Of a stretch of 35,542 nt of DNA, positions 1 through 6,502 are shown piece after piece; positions within the stretch are counted from its first letter, which is position 1; each line of letters starts with the position of its first letter. The stretch is from positions 1 to 35,542 of the IMG/VR virus record IMGVR_UViG_3300017735_000040; one strand, written 5' to 3'. A program made the translations under genes and the position numbers. This stretch comes from a virus. The notes beneath the pieces were generated by a model, which had not been told where the DNA came from, made no database searches, and worked only from the letters and a program-made list of their open reading frames with translations.

Positions 1-123
1 GCCTAAATCAGACAAGTCATCAATAGCACCGACTTCAACTGATCCGCCCATATTTGAGTGGTTCGCACAGTAGTAAAAAAGATCATAAGGCGCATCTTGC
101 TCCAAAGTCACTTCAACGTAAGC
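1..123. repeat. Terminal direct repeat, left copy
   Basis: These 123 bases are identical to the last 123 bases of the window (35420-35542). The reading frame of a tail-fibre gene continues unbroken through both copies. The simplest reading is a circular assembly whose ends overlap by one k-mer length; a genuine short terminal redundancy is less likely because the repeat lies inside a coding frame. Confidence 0.95.
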
Positions 124-522
124 TCCCGCCGACCCAGCGGTCCCAACAGTTGTTATACCCGTTGTAAACGCACTTCCGCCGCCGTGCGTGCCGTTTGACG
201 TTGTGCTTAATAAAAGAGGATGCGACGAATTCGAGCTATCAGATTGGTCAAACCGATATGTAAGAGAAGGGGTTAATCGCGCTGTTTGTTGCTGCGTTCC
301 GTCTAAATAAAACTTACCGCCTGAGACTGTAACAGCAATTTCTGGCGCTGATAACTTTGCCGTCACATCTGTTGCTTTTGCAAGTGGAACACCGCCAGCC
401 GTTGATCCGTCATGTACGACTGCAACGTCTTTGTCTGTATCAACAGTGATTTCTCCAACAGCACCCGTAAAAGAGCCGTGCTGAGAAGTTGTGCCGCGTC
501 TAAATTGTATTTGCTTCGCCAT
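1..522 (-). CDS. Tail fibre/adhesin, N-terminal part (gene crosses the circular join)
   Basis: This is the first 174 codons of a 391-residue protein; the rest is at 34766-35419. Residues 1-48 match the Mtd_N-type fibre-attachment module (QFRRGTTSQH, then VGEITVDTDKDVAVVHDG), which in known phages anchors fibres to the virion. Residues about 85-160 form a beta-rich domain with SHP at 100-102 and YYCANHSNM at 150-158. This gives H101, C152, H155 and M158, the ligand pattern of a type 1 copper (cupredoxin) site. A similar segment recurs in marine cyanophage structural proteins. ATG at 522 directly follows the stop of the upstream 122-aa gene (ends 522), so the two are coupled. Role as a fibre is well supported; copper binding is inference. 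Confidence 0.85.
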   Translation of the reverse strand, partial: MAKQIQFRRGTTSQHGSFTGAVGEITVDTDKDVAVVHDGSTAGGVPLAKATDVTAKLSAPEIAVTVSGGKFYLDGTQQQTARLTPSLTYRFDQSDSSNSSHPLLLSTTSNGTHGGGSAFTTGITTVGTAGSAGAYVEVTLEQDAPYDLFYYCANHSNMGGSVEVGAIDDLSDLG

Positions 523-890
523 TACGCAACGCTCCCATAATCGTCTAATTGACCGACAACGCCTGTCACCAGGCCATAGTCTTCATCTACAAAAGCCATG
601 TCCTCTGCCGTAGCTGAAATAAATACTTTAGCCGACCCTGAAAGGTTAAGAGCCGCGTCGCTGTTACTACTTTCAGAAACAGTACGAGATAAAGTTGTTC
701 CTGACGCAGTATATGTGCCAGAACCAATTTCAAAAGCATTTCCGTCTTCTATGACATACCGAACCAAATCGCCATCAACTACTCCAGCCGCAGCAAATGT
801 TTGAAAACCCGTTTCAGCTGAGCCAAGCGTGATTGCGCCAGCACCAGTTGTACTGGTTGTCATTTTAGCTCGGTTAACTAGCTTAACCAT
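522..890 (-). CDS. Small beta-rich virion protein (122 aa)
   Basis: A 122-residue Gly/Ser/Thr-rich protein starting MVKLVNRAKMTTSTTG, with a central IEDGNAFEIGSGTY stretch and TLSRTVSESSN. I recognise this as a family repeatedly found beside fibre genes in marine tailed phages, often with this opening, but without an assigned function. It lies between another small structural protein and the Mtd_N fibre, and its stop touches the start of the fibre gene. Likely a baseplate or fibre-connecting component. It has no cysteines and no membrane segment. Confidence 0.75.
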   Translation of the reverse strand: MVKLVNRAKMTTSTTGAGAITLGSAETGFQTFAAAGVVDGDLVRYVIEDGNAFEIGSGTYTASGTTLSRTVSESSNSDAALNLSGSAKVFISATAEDMAFVDEDYGLVTGVVGQLDDYGSVA

Positions 891-899
891 ATTTTACAC

Positions 900-1271
900 C
901 TATGCAGGGTCAGGAAGTTCAACGTCAAACGCAGCGATTGTAAAAGTGTTACCAGAGGTAACCGATTGCGAGCTTGACAAAGTACCAGTGGCAAGCAACC
1001 GAGAAGCTGAAACATCAACAATTGCATAGTGCGTCGCGCTGCCTGTACTTGTGACTGATCCGTCGCTGATCGCAGAGGCAGTAACTTTTCGCCCAGAAGT
1101 GTCACCATCTACCGGAGAACCAAAAGCCAGAGATGTAGAATTGCCAAGTGAATATGCTACTGTGGCATTCGCGTAAGTTGTCGCTTCTTGCGAAGTGATG
1201 TCAATTCGATCTGCTTCAGTGTCAAGTTTAGAAAGTGCAGCATCTAGCACATAATCTGAAATCGTTGCCAT
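900..1271 (-). CDS. Small virion protein (123 aa)
   Basis: A 123-residue protein starting MATISDYVLDAALSKLDTEADRIDI and ending FTIAAFDVELPDPA. The two ends bracket a Ser/Thr/Gly-rich beta segment (GDTSGRKVTASAISDGSVT). Close relatives occur in many marine phages next to the tail adaptor; none has a known role as far as I know. The position between the adaptor-like gene and the fibre genes suggests a tail or tail-hub component. It is separated from its neighbours by under 12 bases on each side, consistent with the late operon. Confidence 0.75.
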   Translation of the reverse strand: MATISDYVLDAALSKLDTEADRIDITSQEATTYANATVAYSLGNSTSLAFGSPVDGDTSGRKVTASAISDGSVTSTGSATHYAIVDVSASRLLATGTLSSSQSVTSGNTFTIAAFDVELPDPA

Positions 1272-1280
1272 TTTATTCTC

Positions 1281-1904
1281 CTAATAGGTATTTACCTGTA
1301 TGCGCAAACCTGACCCGCCATATTTAGCACTGTCATTGTTTGCATTTATACCACCAATTGAGCTTTGATACAACGATGCCCATGTTGTCGCTCTTTGATC
1401 GTCTTTTAAGTAAGGCGCGGAATGCATTAAAGCACCATAAAGATAAGCGTCTGGAAAATGCTCCAATATCCAATTTGAAGCATTTTCAGCACTTAATGAC
1501 GTTGTTCGTGAGTAATAATATAATTCACTTGCATATGAAGTGTCTGGAGTTGGCCAGACCTCTATTTGCCCAGCAACTATAGCGTAAAATTGCGGCCTTC
1601 CTGTGCTGTCAGAGTTTCCTAAACGACGTTGTTGCAAAGCAAGTGGCGTAAGTAACTCTATTGGTCTTTCGTCTAAGTCTAAATGAAAGCGAACAGCTTC
1701 GATAAATCCCGGTGGAAGTTCAGTATATCTTGAGTTTATTTCTGCTGTTGATCTTTTTTCCATCCTCCAGTGACGCAGATTGCGACTAAAATCTGCTTCT
1801 GCAATACTTATAAAATCAGGAATTGCAGCAATTGTTTCAGCATCTTCACGGTTCAACCAACCAGCAATAGACGTTTTTAGCTCTGAATAAGTTGAAAGTG
1901 CCAT
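1281..1904 (-). CDS. Head-tail adaptor / tail tube A-like protein
   Basis: 207 residues, starting MALSTYSELKTSIAGWLNRED. The N-terminal helical segment is followed by IPDFISIAEADFSRNLRHWRMEKRS, then a beta-rich part (PPGFIEAVRFHLD, IEVWPTPD, SELYYYSRT) and a helical end (FPDAYLYGALMHSAPYLKDD). This arrangement is typical of the adaptor proteins that join portal to tail in short-tailed phages of the P22 gp4/T7 gp11/SU10 type. In those virions a dodecameric ring forms under the portal. The start ATG immediately abuts the stop of the 90-aa gene, suggesting coupling. Family assignment is from pattern recognition, with no alignment run. Confidence 0.75.
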   Translation of the reverse strand: MALSTYSELKTSIAGWLNREDAETIAAIPDFISIAEADFSRNLRHWRMEKRSTAEINSRYTELPPGFIEAVRFHLDLDERPIELLTPLALQQRRLGNSDSTGRPQFYAIVAGQIEVWPTPDTSYASELYYYSRTTSLSAENASNWILEHFPDAYLYGALMHSAPYLKDDQRATTWASLYQSSIGGINANNDSAKYGGSGLRIQVNTY

Positions 1905-2177
1905 TTAACAATCCCATGCCTTACGCGACCAATAGTTGGCCGACAATTTGCTATTCTTTCCTTTTATACCACCAGAACGCGCACAATACGATGCTTTTCT
2001 GCTTGCAGTTCCTTTCTTGATGGTCATATTCGGATCGCCAAAATTAACTTTTTTAACTTGGTTGCCCTCAACCGCCAAGACTTCAAACTTCTTTGGCCCA
2101 CCTCGGCGAGGTTTGTTTACCGCCGTGAAACCGTGCCGCTTTTTTGCAGCCGCTATCTTTTCAGCTTTTGTACGCAT
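1905..2177 (-). CDS. Lys/Arg-rich conserved phage protein (90 aa, DUF6321-like)
   Basis: A 90-residue, strongly basic protein. Its C-terminal motif ASYCARSGGIKGKNSKLSAN followed by YWSRKAWDC resembles a small family (of the DUF6321 type) found next to terminase or head genes in marine and cyanophages. The middle (KKFEVLAVEGNQVKKVNFGDPN) looks like a short beta domain. High positive charge suggests DNA contact or an internal virion role, but that is inference. No strong ribosome site is seen at the usual distance from the ATG, so translation may depend on coupling with the small genes upstream. Confidence 0.7.
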   Translation of the reverse strand: MRTKAEKIAAAKKRHGFTAVNKPRRGGPKKFEVLAVEGNQVKKVNFGDPNMTIKKGTASRKASYCARSGGIKGKNSKLSANYWSRKAWDC

Positions 2178-2193
2178 TTGAAATCAATAAGCC

Positions 2194-2298
2194 TCACGCT
2201 TTTGCTAGACACTTGCCAGCCATTGAGCATTTGCTTGGTGTGGGGCAACCTTTGCATGGCTTGAAAGATGCTGAAGAAGAATACTTACCAGTTTTCAT
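2194..2298 (-). CDS. Tiny Cys-motif protein (34 aa)
   Basis: A 34-residue reading frame, MKTGKYSSSASFKPCKGC at the start, with cysteines at 15, 18, 24 and 30 (C-x2-C-x5-C-x5-C). This spacing could hold one zinc ion. The ATG overlaps the stop of the 18-aa gene upstream (ATGA arrangement), a strong sign that it is translated. I do not know a function. The frame fills most of the gap between large terminase and the 90-aa gene that would otherwise look non-coding. Confidence 0.6.
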   Translation of the reverse strand: MKTGKYSSSASFKPCKGCPTPSKCSMAGKCLAKA

Positions 2299-2351
2299 TT
2301 CTTTTTGCCGCCTTTTTTCTTACCCATACCTTTTTTGCCATAACCCATCAT
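2295..2351 (-). CDS. Tiny Gly/Lys-rich protein (18 aa)
   Basis: An 18-residue frame reading MMGYGKKGMGKKKGGKKK. Near-identical tiny Gly-Tyr-Gly-Lys proteins recur close to terminase in many marine podoviruses, which argues that this is a real gene. A Shine-Dalgarno-like AGGA lies a few bases before the first ATG, and the ATG overlaps the previous gene's stop. Composition (9 Lys in 18) suggests binding to nucleic acid or acidic protein; the function is unknown. The second ATG at 2348 is an alternative start. Confidence 0.55.
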   Translation of the reverse strand: MMGYGKKGMGKKKGGKKK

Positions 2352-2497
2352 GCTTTCCTTTTTACTGGCTTTTTCTTGGATTTCTTTGCATCTGCTCTGA
2401 TAACTTTTAAATTTGACCAAGCATTAGGATACGCAGAACCCTCGCGCTCGGACATAGCCCTAGCTCTTGCAATTTGTGCTTTAGTCATTTTTGCCAT
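2348..2497 (-). CDS. Small basic protein (49 aa)
   Basis: A 49-residue frame starting MAKMTKAQIARARAMSEREG, with GSAYPNAWSNLKVI in the middle and a Lys-rich tail KKSKKKPVKRKA. The tryptophan and helix-breaking residues plus orderly overlap with the next small gene (TGA/ATG overlap) favour a translated product over chance. It sits directly downstream of large terminase. A role in packaging or as a minor internal head protein is possible but not shown by the sequence. Confidence 0.55.
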   Translation of the reverse strand: MAKMTKAQIARARAMSEREGSAYPNAWSNLKVIRADAKKSKKKPVKRKA

Positions 2498-2505
2498 GAT
2501 GCACC

Positions 2506-2522
2506 TGTGATTTTCAATCACA
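2506..2522 (-). promoter_or_regulatory. Short perfect hairpin after large terminase
   Basis: On the minus strand TGTGATT-GAA-AATCACA forms a 7-bp perfect stem with a 3-base loop. It lies between the stop of large terminase (2533) and the start of the 49-aa gene, just ahead of the AGGTG that could serve as its ribosome site. There is no U tract, so it is more likely an RNA processing or translation-control element than a terminator. Confidence 0.4.
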
Positions 2523-2532
2523 CAATATCACA

Positions 2533-3792
2533 TTAAGCTATTCCACGCAATCCGCGCTTGATTGGTGCGCCCCAATCAGTTTTCTCGCTACGACCAACTG
2601 CTAAATATCTGAAAGCATCTGCACCATGAGACGTCCAATCATGCAATGGCCTGCCTCGCCAAGTTTTAAGTCTTTCGTCAAATTCTCTACGATATTGAAG
2701 TAATGCTTCAACACCACGCTCGCATTTATCTTGATCGAACCAACACTTATTTATCATAGACCTTGCTGCTTGAATGCCGTCATCAACTCCTAGCATAGGT
2801 GCAATTTTTACGTTTCGCACTCCCAATGAGTCGAGTGTTTCGAGGCGACTTTTCCCTGTTCCCAACTCTTTAACTCGTACGTCATGTGGCAAAATGTGTT
2901 GTTCGTAATGGTATTTTTTTTCAGATAATGCTTTTGCATAATGTTCTAAACCTACTCCACTATTTTCATAATAGTCAATTAAATGAACTTCTTGCCCAAC
3001 GTACTGGGCAAACCATATTGCAGTGCTATCGCCAATTCCTAAGTCCCATGCCGTTACAACGCCTACTGCAGGATCATAAGGAACTCCAGAAATTCTGCCT
3101 TCAGAAGAACAAGTTTTAATTTCTTTAGCATAATAAGCGCCTTGTATTGCAGCTTCGAAACTGCACTCAAATTCTTGTTCAAAACGGTCTTCGCCCATAG
3201 CCTTTTTAGCTTCTTCAAGCTCGTCTGGATCGAGCAAACCTGTTTCTGAAGACTTATACATAGCGGTAAACCAATTAGGGTTATTTTTGCCTTGGATGTA
3301 AGTATCGTAAAATTGGTTTTTACCTTTTGGCGTACCGATAAATGTTGCTTTTCCTTTTCGATCTGCAAGCGCTGGGCGAATTACAGTAGGCCAAGCACGT
3401 GCTGGAAAGTCTGCTGGTTCGTCAAGTACAACATGGTCAAAATAAAGCCCGCGAAGAGTGTCTGCGTTATCTGCACCAAATAACCTTATTCTTGCACCAT
3501 TTGGAAAATCTACACGCAACTCTGATGTATTGTAAGTTACGCCAGAAACGTCTTGTGTATATTCTCTCAAATAATCCCACGCGATTGCTTTAGCTTGACT
3601 GTAATAAGGTGCAATATAAGCGACGCGCACATTTGGCAGTGGTATTGTAAGAGCATCTTTTATTAAGTCATTAATTGCTGCTACAGTTTTCCCAAAGCGG
3701 CGATGTGCAATAATAACAGCAAAGCGCTCAGTTCTATTATGAAAAGCTTTTATTAACTTTCTTGGGCGGTAATTAATCGTCCGAACTGTCAT
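2533..3792 (-). CDS. terL: Terminase large subunit
   Basis: 419 residues, the ATPase-nuclease motor that packages DNA into the prohead. Visible motifs are a Walker A variant AHRRFGKT (residues 29-36), a Walker B run VVLDE (121-125) and a coupling motif IGTPKG (152-157). The RNase H-like nuclease half opens with AWDLGIGDSTA and closes with HDWTSHGADAFRYL near the C terminus, with acidic metal ligands. The length is typical for compact TerL proteins of short-tailed phages. The ATG at 3792 overlaps the end of the small-subunit gene by 20 bases. All core motifs look intact. Confidence 0.95.
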   Translation of the reverse strand: MTVRTINYRPRKLIKAFHNRTERFAVIIAHRRFGKTVAAINDLIKDALTIPLPNVRVAYIAPYYSQAKAIAWDYLREYTQDVSGVTYNTSELRVDFPNGARIRLFGADNADTLRGLYFDHVVLDEPADFPARAWPTVIRPALADRKGKATFIGTPKGKNQFYDTYIQGKNNPNWFTAMYKSSETGLLDPDELEEAKKAMGEDRFEQEFECSFEAAIQGAYYAKEIKTCSSEGRISGVPYDPAVGVVTAWDLGIGDSTAIWFAQYVGQEVHLIDYYENSGVGLEHYAKALSEKKYHYEQHILPHDVRVKELGTGKSRLETLDSLGVRNVKIAPMLGVDDGIQAARSMINKCWFDQDKCERGVEALLQYRREFDERLKTWRGRPLHDWTSHGADAFRYLAVGRSEKTDWGAPIKRGLRGIA

Positions 3793-4177
3793 CAGTTATC
3801 CATTTGTAAGCATGTACGTGTTCACCGGAAATAGTTTGCTCTTGTTTGTCTTTTTGACCAAGATATTGCTTTCCAAGCCAGACCAGCATGGTCGGATTAC
3901 CATTCTCAGCTGCTTGCCATTGCATACGCCTAAGCGACATTCTGCCTTCATCGTTGTGCCTTTTATAGAGGTCTACAAAATTTTCGTATCCTCTCTCTCT
4001 TAATCTACGCTTTAAAGTGGTGTCAGACATACCTAAAATGCTACATATTTCTGTCTGTGTGCATTGTATTCTAACCATATTAAGCAAACGATTAAAATCG
4101 TTTTCACTCAAGCCTTTAGATGGTCCTTTAGGTCCGCGTTTTTTACCTTCTGACTGATCGTCCTGTAGGTCTGCCAT
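3773..4177 (-). CDS. terS: Terminase small subunit
   Basis: 134 residues, immediately upstream of and overlapping large terminase. The N-terminal third is basic (GKKRGPKGPSKG). It is followed by a helix-turn-helix: FNRLLNMVRIQCTQTEICSI then LGMSDTTLKRRLRERG, the DNA-recognition part expected of a small terminase. The C-terminal part includes LVWLGKQYLGQKDK, a motif seen repeatedly in TerS proteins (GKQxLGQ). It marks the phage DNA for packaging. A good promoter lies 30-60 bases upstream, making this the first gene of the late operon. Confidence 0.88.
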   Translation of the reverse strand: MADLQDDQSEGKKRGPKGPSKGLSENDFNRLLNMVRIQCTQTEICSILGMSDTTLKRRLRERGYENFVDLYKRHNDEGRMSLRRMQWQAAENGNPTMLVWLGKQYLGQKDKQEQTISGEHVHAYKWITDDSSDD

Positions 4178-4209
4178 TACATATCCCTATATGTTGTGTA
4201 AGCATCTTG

Positions 4210-4237
4210 TTTATACCATAAATTTTGAATGTTCCAA
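4210..4237 (-). promoter_or_regulatory. Likely late promoter upstream of terS
   Basis: On the minus strand TTGGAA (4237-4232), a 16-bp spacer and TATAAA (4215-4210) make a sigma-70-like promoter 33 bases from the terS start. It is the only promoter of this quality I see for the late block. Expression could run from here around the circle to the terminator at 13989-14018. Confidence 0.6.
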
Positions 4238-4251
4238 TAGTGCTTTTGTTT

Positions 4252-4291
4252 GTAAATAATTTGTTGACAATATTATTAGTATCGTTAGTTT
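4252..4291 (+). promoter_or_regulatory. Early promoter with shared upstream element (68-aa gene)
   Basis: GTAAATAATTTGTTGACA (4252-4269) carries a perfect -35 TTGACA, followed after 16 bp by TAGTTT (4286-4291). The 18-base element is identical to one before the DUF932 gene and close to two others. The leader ends with GGAGG at 4308-4312 and TTCAAATG at the start codon, also shared. This points to a common regulator or an UP-like element. Confidence 0.65.
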
Positions 4292-4317
4292 GGTATTTGT
4301 AAATAACGGAGGTTCAA

Positions 4318-4524
4318 ATGCAATTTACTACTGGATACGAAGAAAAAATCTTTAACGAAGCTGCTTATTTTGTAGCTGTACGCGGTAAAGGTGCAAATAG
4401 AATTCGCACAGAATGCACTTCATTCAACGAAGCAAAAGCTTGTGGTTCTAACCATTCTGATAAGCGCACTATGATTTATGCTGTAAATGAACTTGGATCA
4501 GCTGCTCATATCTGTAATGTTTGA
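4318..4524 (+). CDS. Small conserved phage protein (68 aa)
   Basis: 68 residues, MQFTTGYEEKIFNEAAYFVA at the start and KRTMIYAVNELGSAAHI near the end. The TMIYAV-NE-G pattern resembles small proteins of unknown function seen in many marine phages. It is the only plus-strand gene in this part of the genome and has its own promoter and a strong GGAGG site six bases before the ATG, so expression is likely. The 3' end overlaps the end of the oppositely oriented cytidylyltransferase gene by 27 bases. No function can be assigned. Confidence 0.8.
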   Translation: MQFTTGYEEKIFNEAAYFVAVRGKGANRIRTECTSFNEAKACGSNHSDKRTMIYAVNELGSAAHICNV

Positions 4525-4935
4525 TTTAGACTTTATGCTTTCAGCGTGTGCTACTCGTTTGCGTAAAAGACTTGAACTAAAATTATGCTTTCTTTTGTTG
4601 TAATGGATTAGCATATCTAAGTTTTTGCCTGTGAAGTCTTTGTCACGGTATTCTTCGCCGATTATCCTTACATCAATAGGATACATTTTAAAAATATCTA
4701 GCAGATCGTTTTCTGTTTCATATGGTATAATCTCGTCAACCGACTTAACTGCCGCTAGCTGTGCGTATCTTTCTACTAAAGTCTGTATAGGTTTATTTTT
4801 GTAATTGCGTTCTGTAGATGGGTTGACGTGAAGTCCTACGATAAGATGGTCACAAATAGCTTTAGCTTCGTGGAGCATTACAATGTGACCTGCGTGTAAC
4901 AAATCAAACGTAGAAGCTGTGAAGCCTGTTTTCAT
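4498..4935 (-). CDS. Cytidylyltransferase-like nucleotidyltransferase (TagD/RfaE-C type)
   Basis: 145 residues with the HxGH nucleotidyltransferase signature: GFTASTFDLLHAGHIVMLHEA (about 4-24; HAGH 14-17), then LIVGLHVNP, and DVRIIGEEYRDKDFTGK further on. This is the fold of glycerol-3-phosphate cytidylyltransferase and ADP-heptose synthase C-terminal domains, which activate a phosphorylated polyol or sugar with CTP or ATP. The terminal motif is NFSSSLLRKR rather than the usual GISTT, so substrate is uncertain. Its ATG overlaps the stop of the glycosyltransferase gene (ATGA), so the two are probably made together, suggesting that it supplies an activated donor. That link is inference. Confidence 0.85.
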   Translation of the reverse strand: MKTGFTASTFDLLHAGHIVMLHEAKAICDHLIVGLHVNPSTERNYKNKPIQTLVERYAQLAAVKSVDEIIPYETENDLLDIFKMYPIDVRIIGEEYRDKDFTGKNLDMLIHYNKRKHNFSSSLLRKRVAHAESIKSKSNITDMSS

Positions 4936-5858
4936 TTTACCTTTACCATTTTCATTCCGTAATCTTGCACTGTTCCGTTAAAATCAACGTCTGTTTTTCT
5001 AATTAGTTTTTGCTTTTTAAAGCGATTATAGTCTACATGATGATGCCATCGCCCGTATTTTTTAACTAACTTTGAACAATCGGGATGCACGCGAACTTGC
5101 ATTTTAGATTTTTCTAGTGTGCCAGTGTCAGCATATCTTTCGCCGTCTTGTACCCTTCCCTCTGCATGGTAAAATTCATCTGTATTGCCTCCCTTCATTA
5201 CTTGAGTGTTGGTTTTTTCTTGTAAAAATGCATTGAACTGTGTTGTGCACCAACCTGACTTAAGTATGTCTAGTGACAAAATTGTATCTTCGTTGTATCG
5301 GCCACGCCATCTATATTTAAGCTCGTTTCGGATCAAGTTGCAGCTATAAATTCGTGTATTAAGCACAAAAGGCGGCAAGCGCTTTTTGCGAGGTGCAAAC
5401 ATCATATAGTTAGGCCCAGCCATACCTATATTTGTATACCTCTGTACAAAATCTTCCATTACACGAAAGCACGTACCATCGGTTACTTTAATTTGTAGAT
5501 TTTTATTAAATCGGTGAAAATATCGTATGTTGTCATCCATAACCCAATGCCAATTTTCACCATTTTGTTTTGAATGTTCCCAAGCAAAATTTCTAGCTGG
5601 GCCGGGTCCAGTAGATTTCGTCATGCCAAAATTATCACAAAGCTCGTATTTTTCCTTAAAAGACATATCTAGCTTAAGTACAGTAGTAGATAAATCCCAA
5701 TGTTTTACTGCTTTGTTGTACAAATCTACTTCTTGCGGCTCAACTATAATAAAATGTGGTACCTTCATAAAAGTAAGCGCTTTTGAAGTCATCATATACT
5801 CATGACGGCCCTTACTTGGGATATAAAGTGAAAAATTAGGCTGCATCGTCTGTGCCAT
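4932..5858 (-). CDS. Glycosyltransferase, TET-associated (TAGT)-like
   Basis: 308 residues. The N terminus has YIPSKGR (12-18), then GPGPARNFAWEHS (84-96), HWVMDDNIRYF (104-114, with the metal-binding acidic pair D108-D109) and RYNEDTILSLDIL (187-199). This is the arrangement of the TAGT family, GT-A glycosyltransferases found in phages beside TET/JBP dioxygenases and thought to glycosylate modified bases in DNA. No TET-like gene or cytosine methylase is visible here, so the acceptor is unknown. It lies between a ParB-like gene (22-base overlap) and a cytidylyltransferase gene (4-base overlap), which suggests one modification unit. ATGs at 5858 and 5846 are both possible. Confidence 0.8.
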   Translation of the reverse strand: MAQTMQPNFSLYIPSKGRHEYMMTSKALTFMKVPHFIIVEPQEVDLYNKAVKHWDLSTTVLKLDMSFKEKYELCDNFGMTKSTGPGPARNFAWEHSKQNGENWHWVMDDNIRYFHRFNKNLQIKVTDGTCFRVMEDFVQRYTNIGMAGPNYMMFAPRKKRLPPFVLNTRIYSCNLIRNELKYRWRGRYNEDTILSLDILKSGWCTTQFNAFLQEKTNTQVMKGGNTDEFYHAEGRVQDGERYADTGTLEKSKMQVRVHPDCSKLVKKYGRWHHHVDYNRFKKQKLIRKTDVDFNGTVQDYGMKMVKVK

Positions 5859-6501
5859 TTACTCTGTAAGCATTTAAGTCTTCTTTTATATTTTCGGGAT
5901 AACGAATAAATCGCGTACTTTCTGTAAGTTTTAAACCTGTTTTTTCTGCAAATTCGTCAACGTCTTCTTGGTTATCGAAATGCACTTTAATTGTACGAAA
6001 ATAATTTATATCTTCGTTATCGTATTCTGGCATGTCCTGCCATTCATCAAACGCATTCGTTTCACCGAGGTCTTTATCTAAAAATAAATCTGCAAGCTCA
6101 TCCATGCCAAAACCAAGTTTTGTTACATCAAACTGGTCAAACTCAAGTTGTTTAATTTCAACTTTAAGTAACTCTTCGTCCCATGTAGAATTTTCTGTAA
6201 GTTTGTTATCAGCAATAACGTAAGCTCGCTTTTGAGCGTCTGACCATCCTGTTGCAACCATGGTTGGCACTTTTTTGAGCTCTAACTTTTGCGCTGCCAT
6301 CAAACGACCATGACCTGCAATCAGTGTATTATCTTCGTCTACCAGTATGGGAACTGTAAATCCCCACTCTTGTATACTTGCGGCAATTTGAGCAACTTGT
6401 TCTTCGCTATGAACTCTGCTGTTACGAGCATAAGGAATAAGTTTACTCGTATCCTTCATAGTAATTTCAGTTGCAGGCCACTTTTTTTCTTTGTTTGACA
6501 T
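5836..6501 (-). CDS. ParB/Srx-like N-terminal domain protein
   Basis: 221 residues with a ParB N-terminal domain. It shows LIPYARNSRVHSEEQVAQIA (21-40), SIQEWGFTVPILVDED and the conserved box LIAGHGRLMAA (60-70; GHGR at 63-66), followed by VIADNKLTEN. In phages this domain often accompanies DNA-modifying enzymes; it can act as a CTP-dependent switch or nuclease, and the sequence does not show which. The C-terminal half (NYFRTIKVHFDNQEDVDEFAEKTGLKLTE) looks like a separate small alpha/beta domain. It overlaps the following glycosyltransferase gene by 22 bases. Confidence 0.88.
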   Translation of the reverse strand: MSNKEKKWPATEITMKDTSKLIPYARNSRVHSEEQVAQIAASIQEWGFTVPILVDEDNTLIAGHGRLMAAQKLELKKVPTMVATGWSDAQKRAYVIADNKLTENSTWDEELLKVEIKQLEFDQFDVTKLGFGMDELADLFLDKDLGETNAFDEWQDMPEYDNEDINYFRTIKVHFDNQEDVDEFAEKTGLKLTESTRFIRYPENIKEDLNAYRVNGTDDAA

Positions 6502-6502
6502 T

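Noticed and set aside
2144-2410. Plus-strand frames opposite the tiny-gene cluster
   Set aside because: They are Cys/Phe/Leu-rich with no start signals, whereas the minus-strand tiny frames have coupled starts and familiar sequence.
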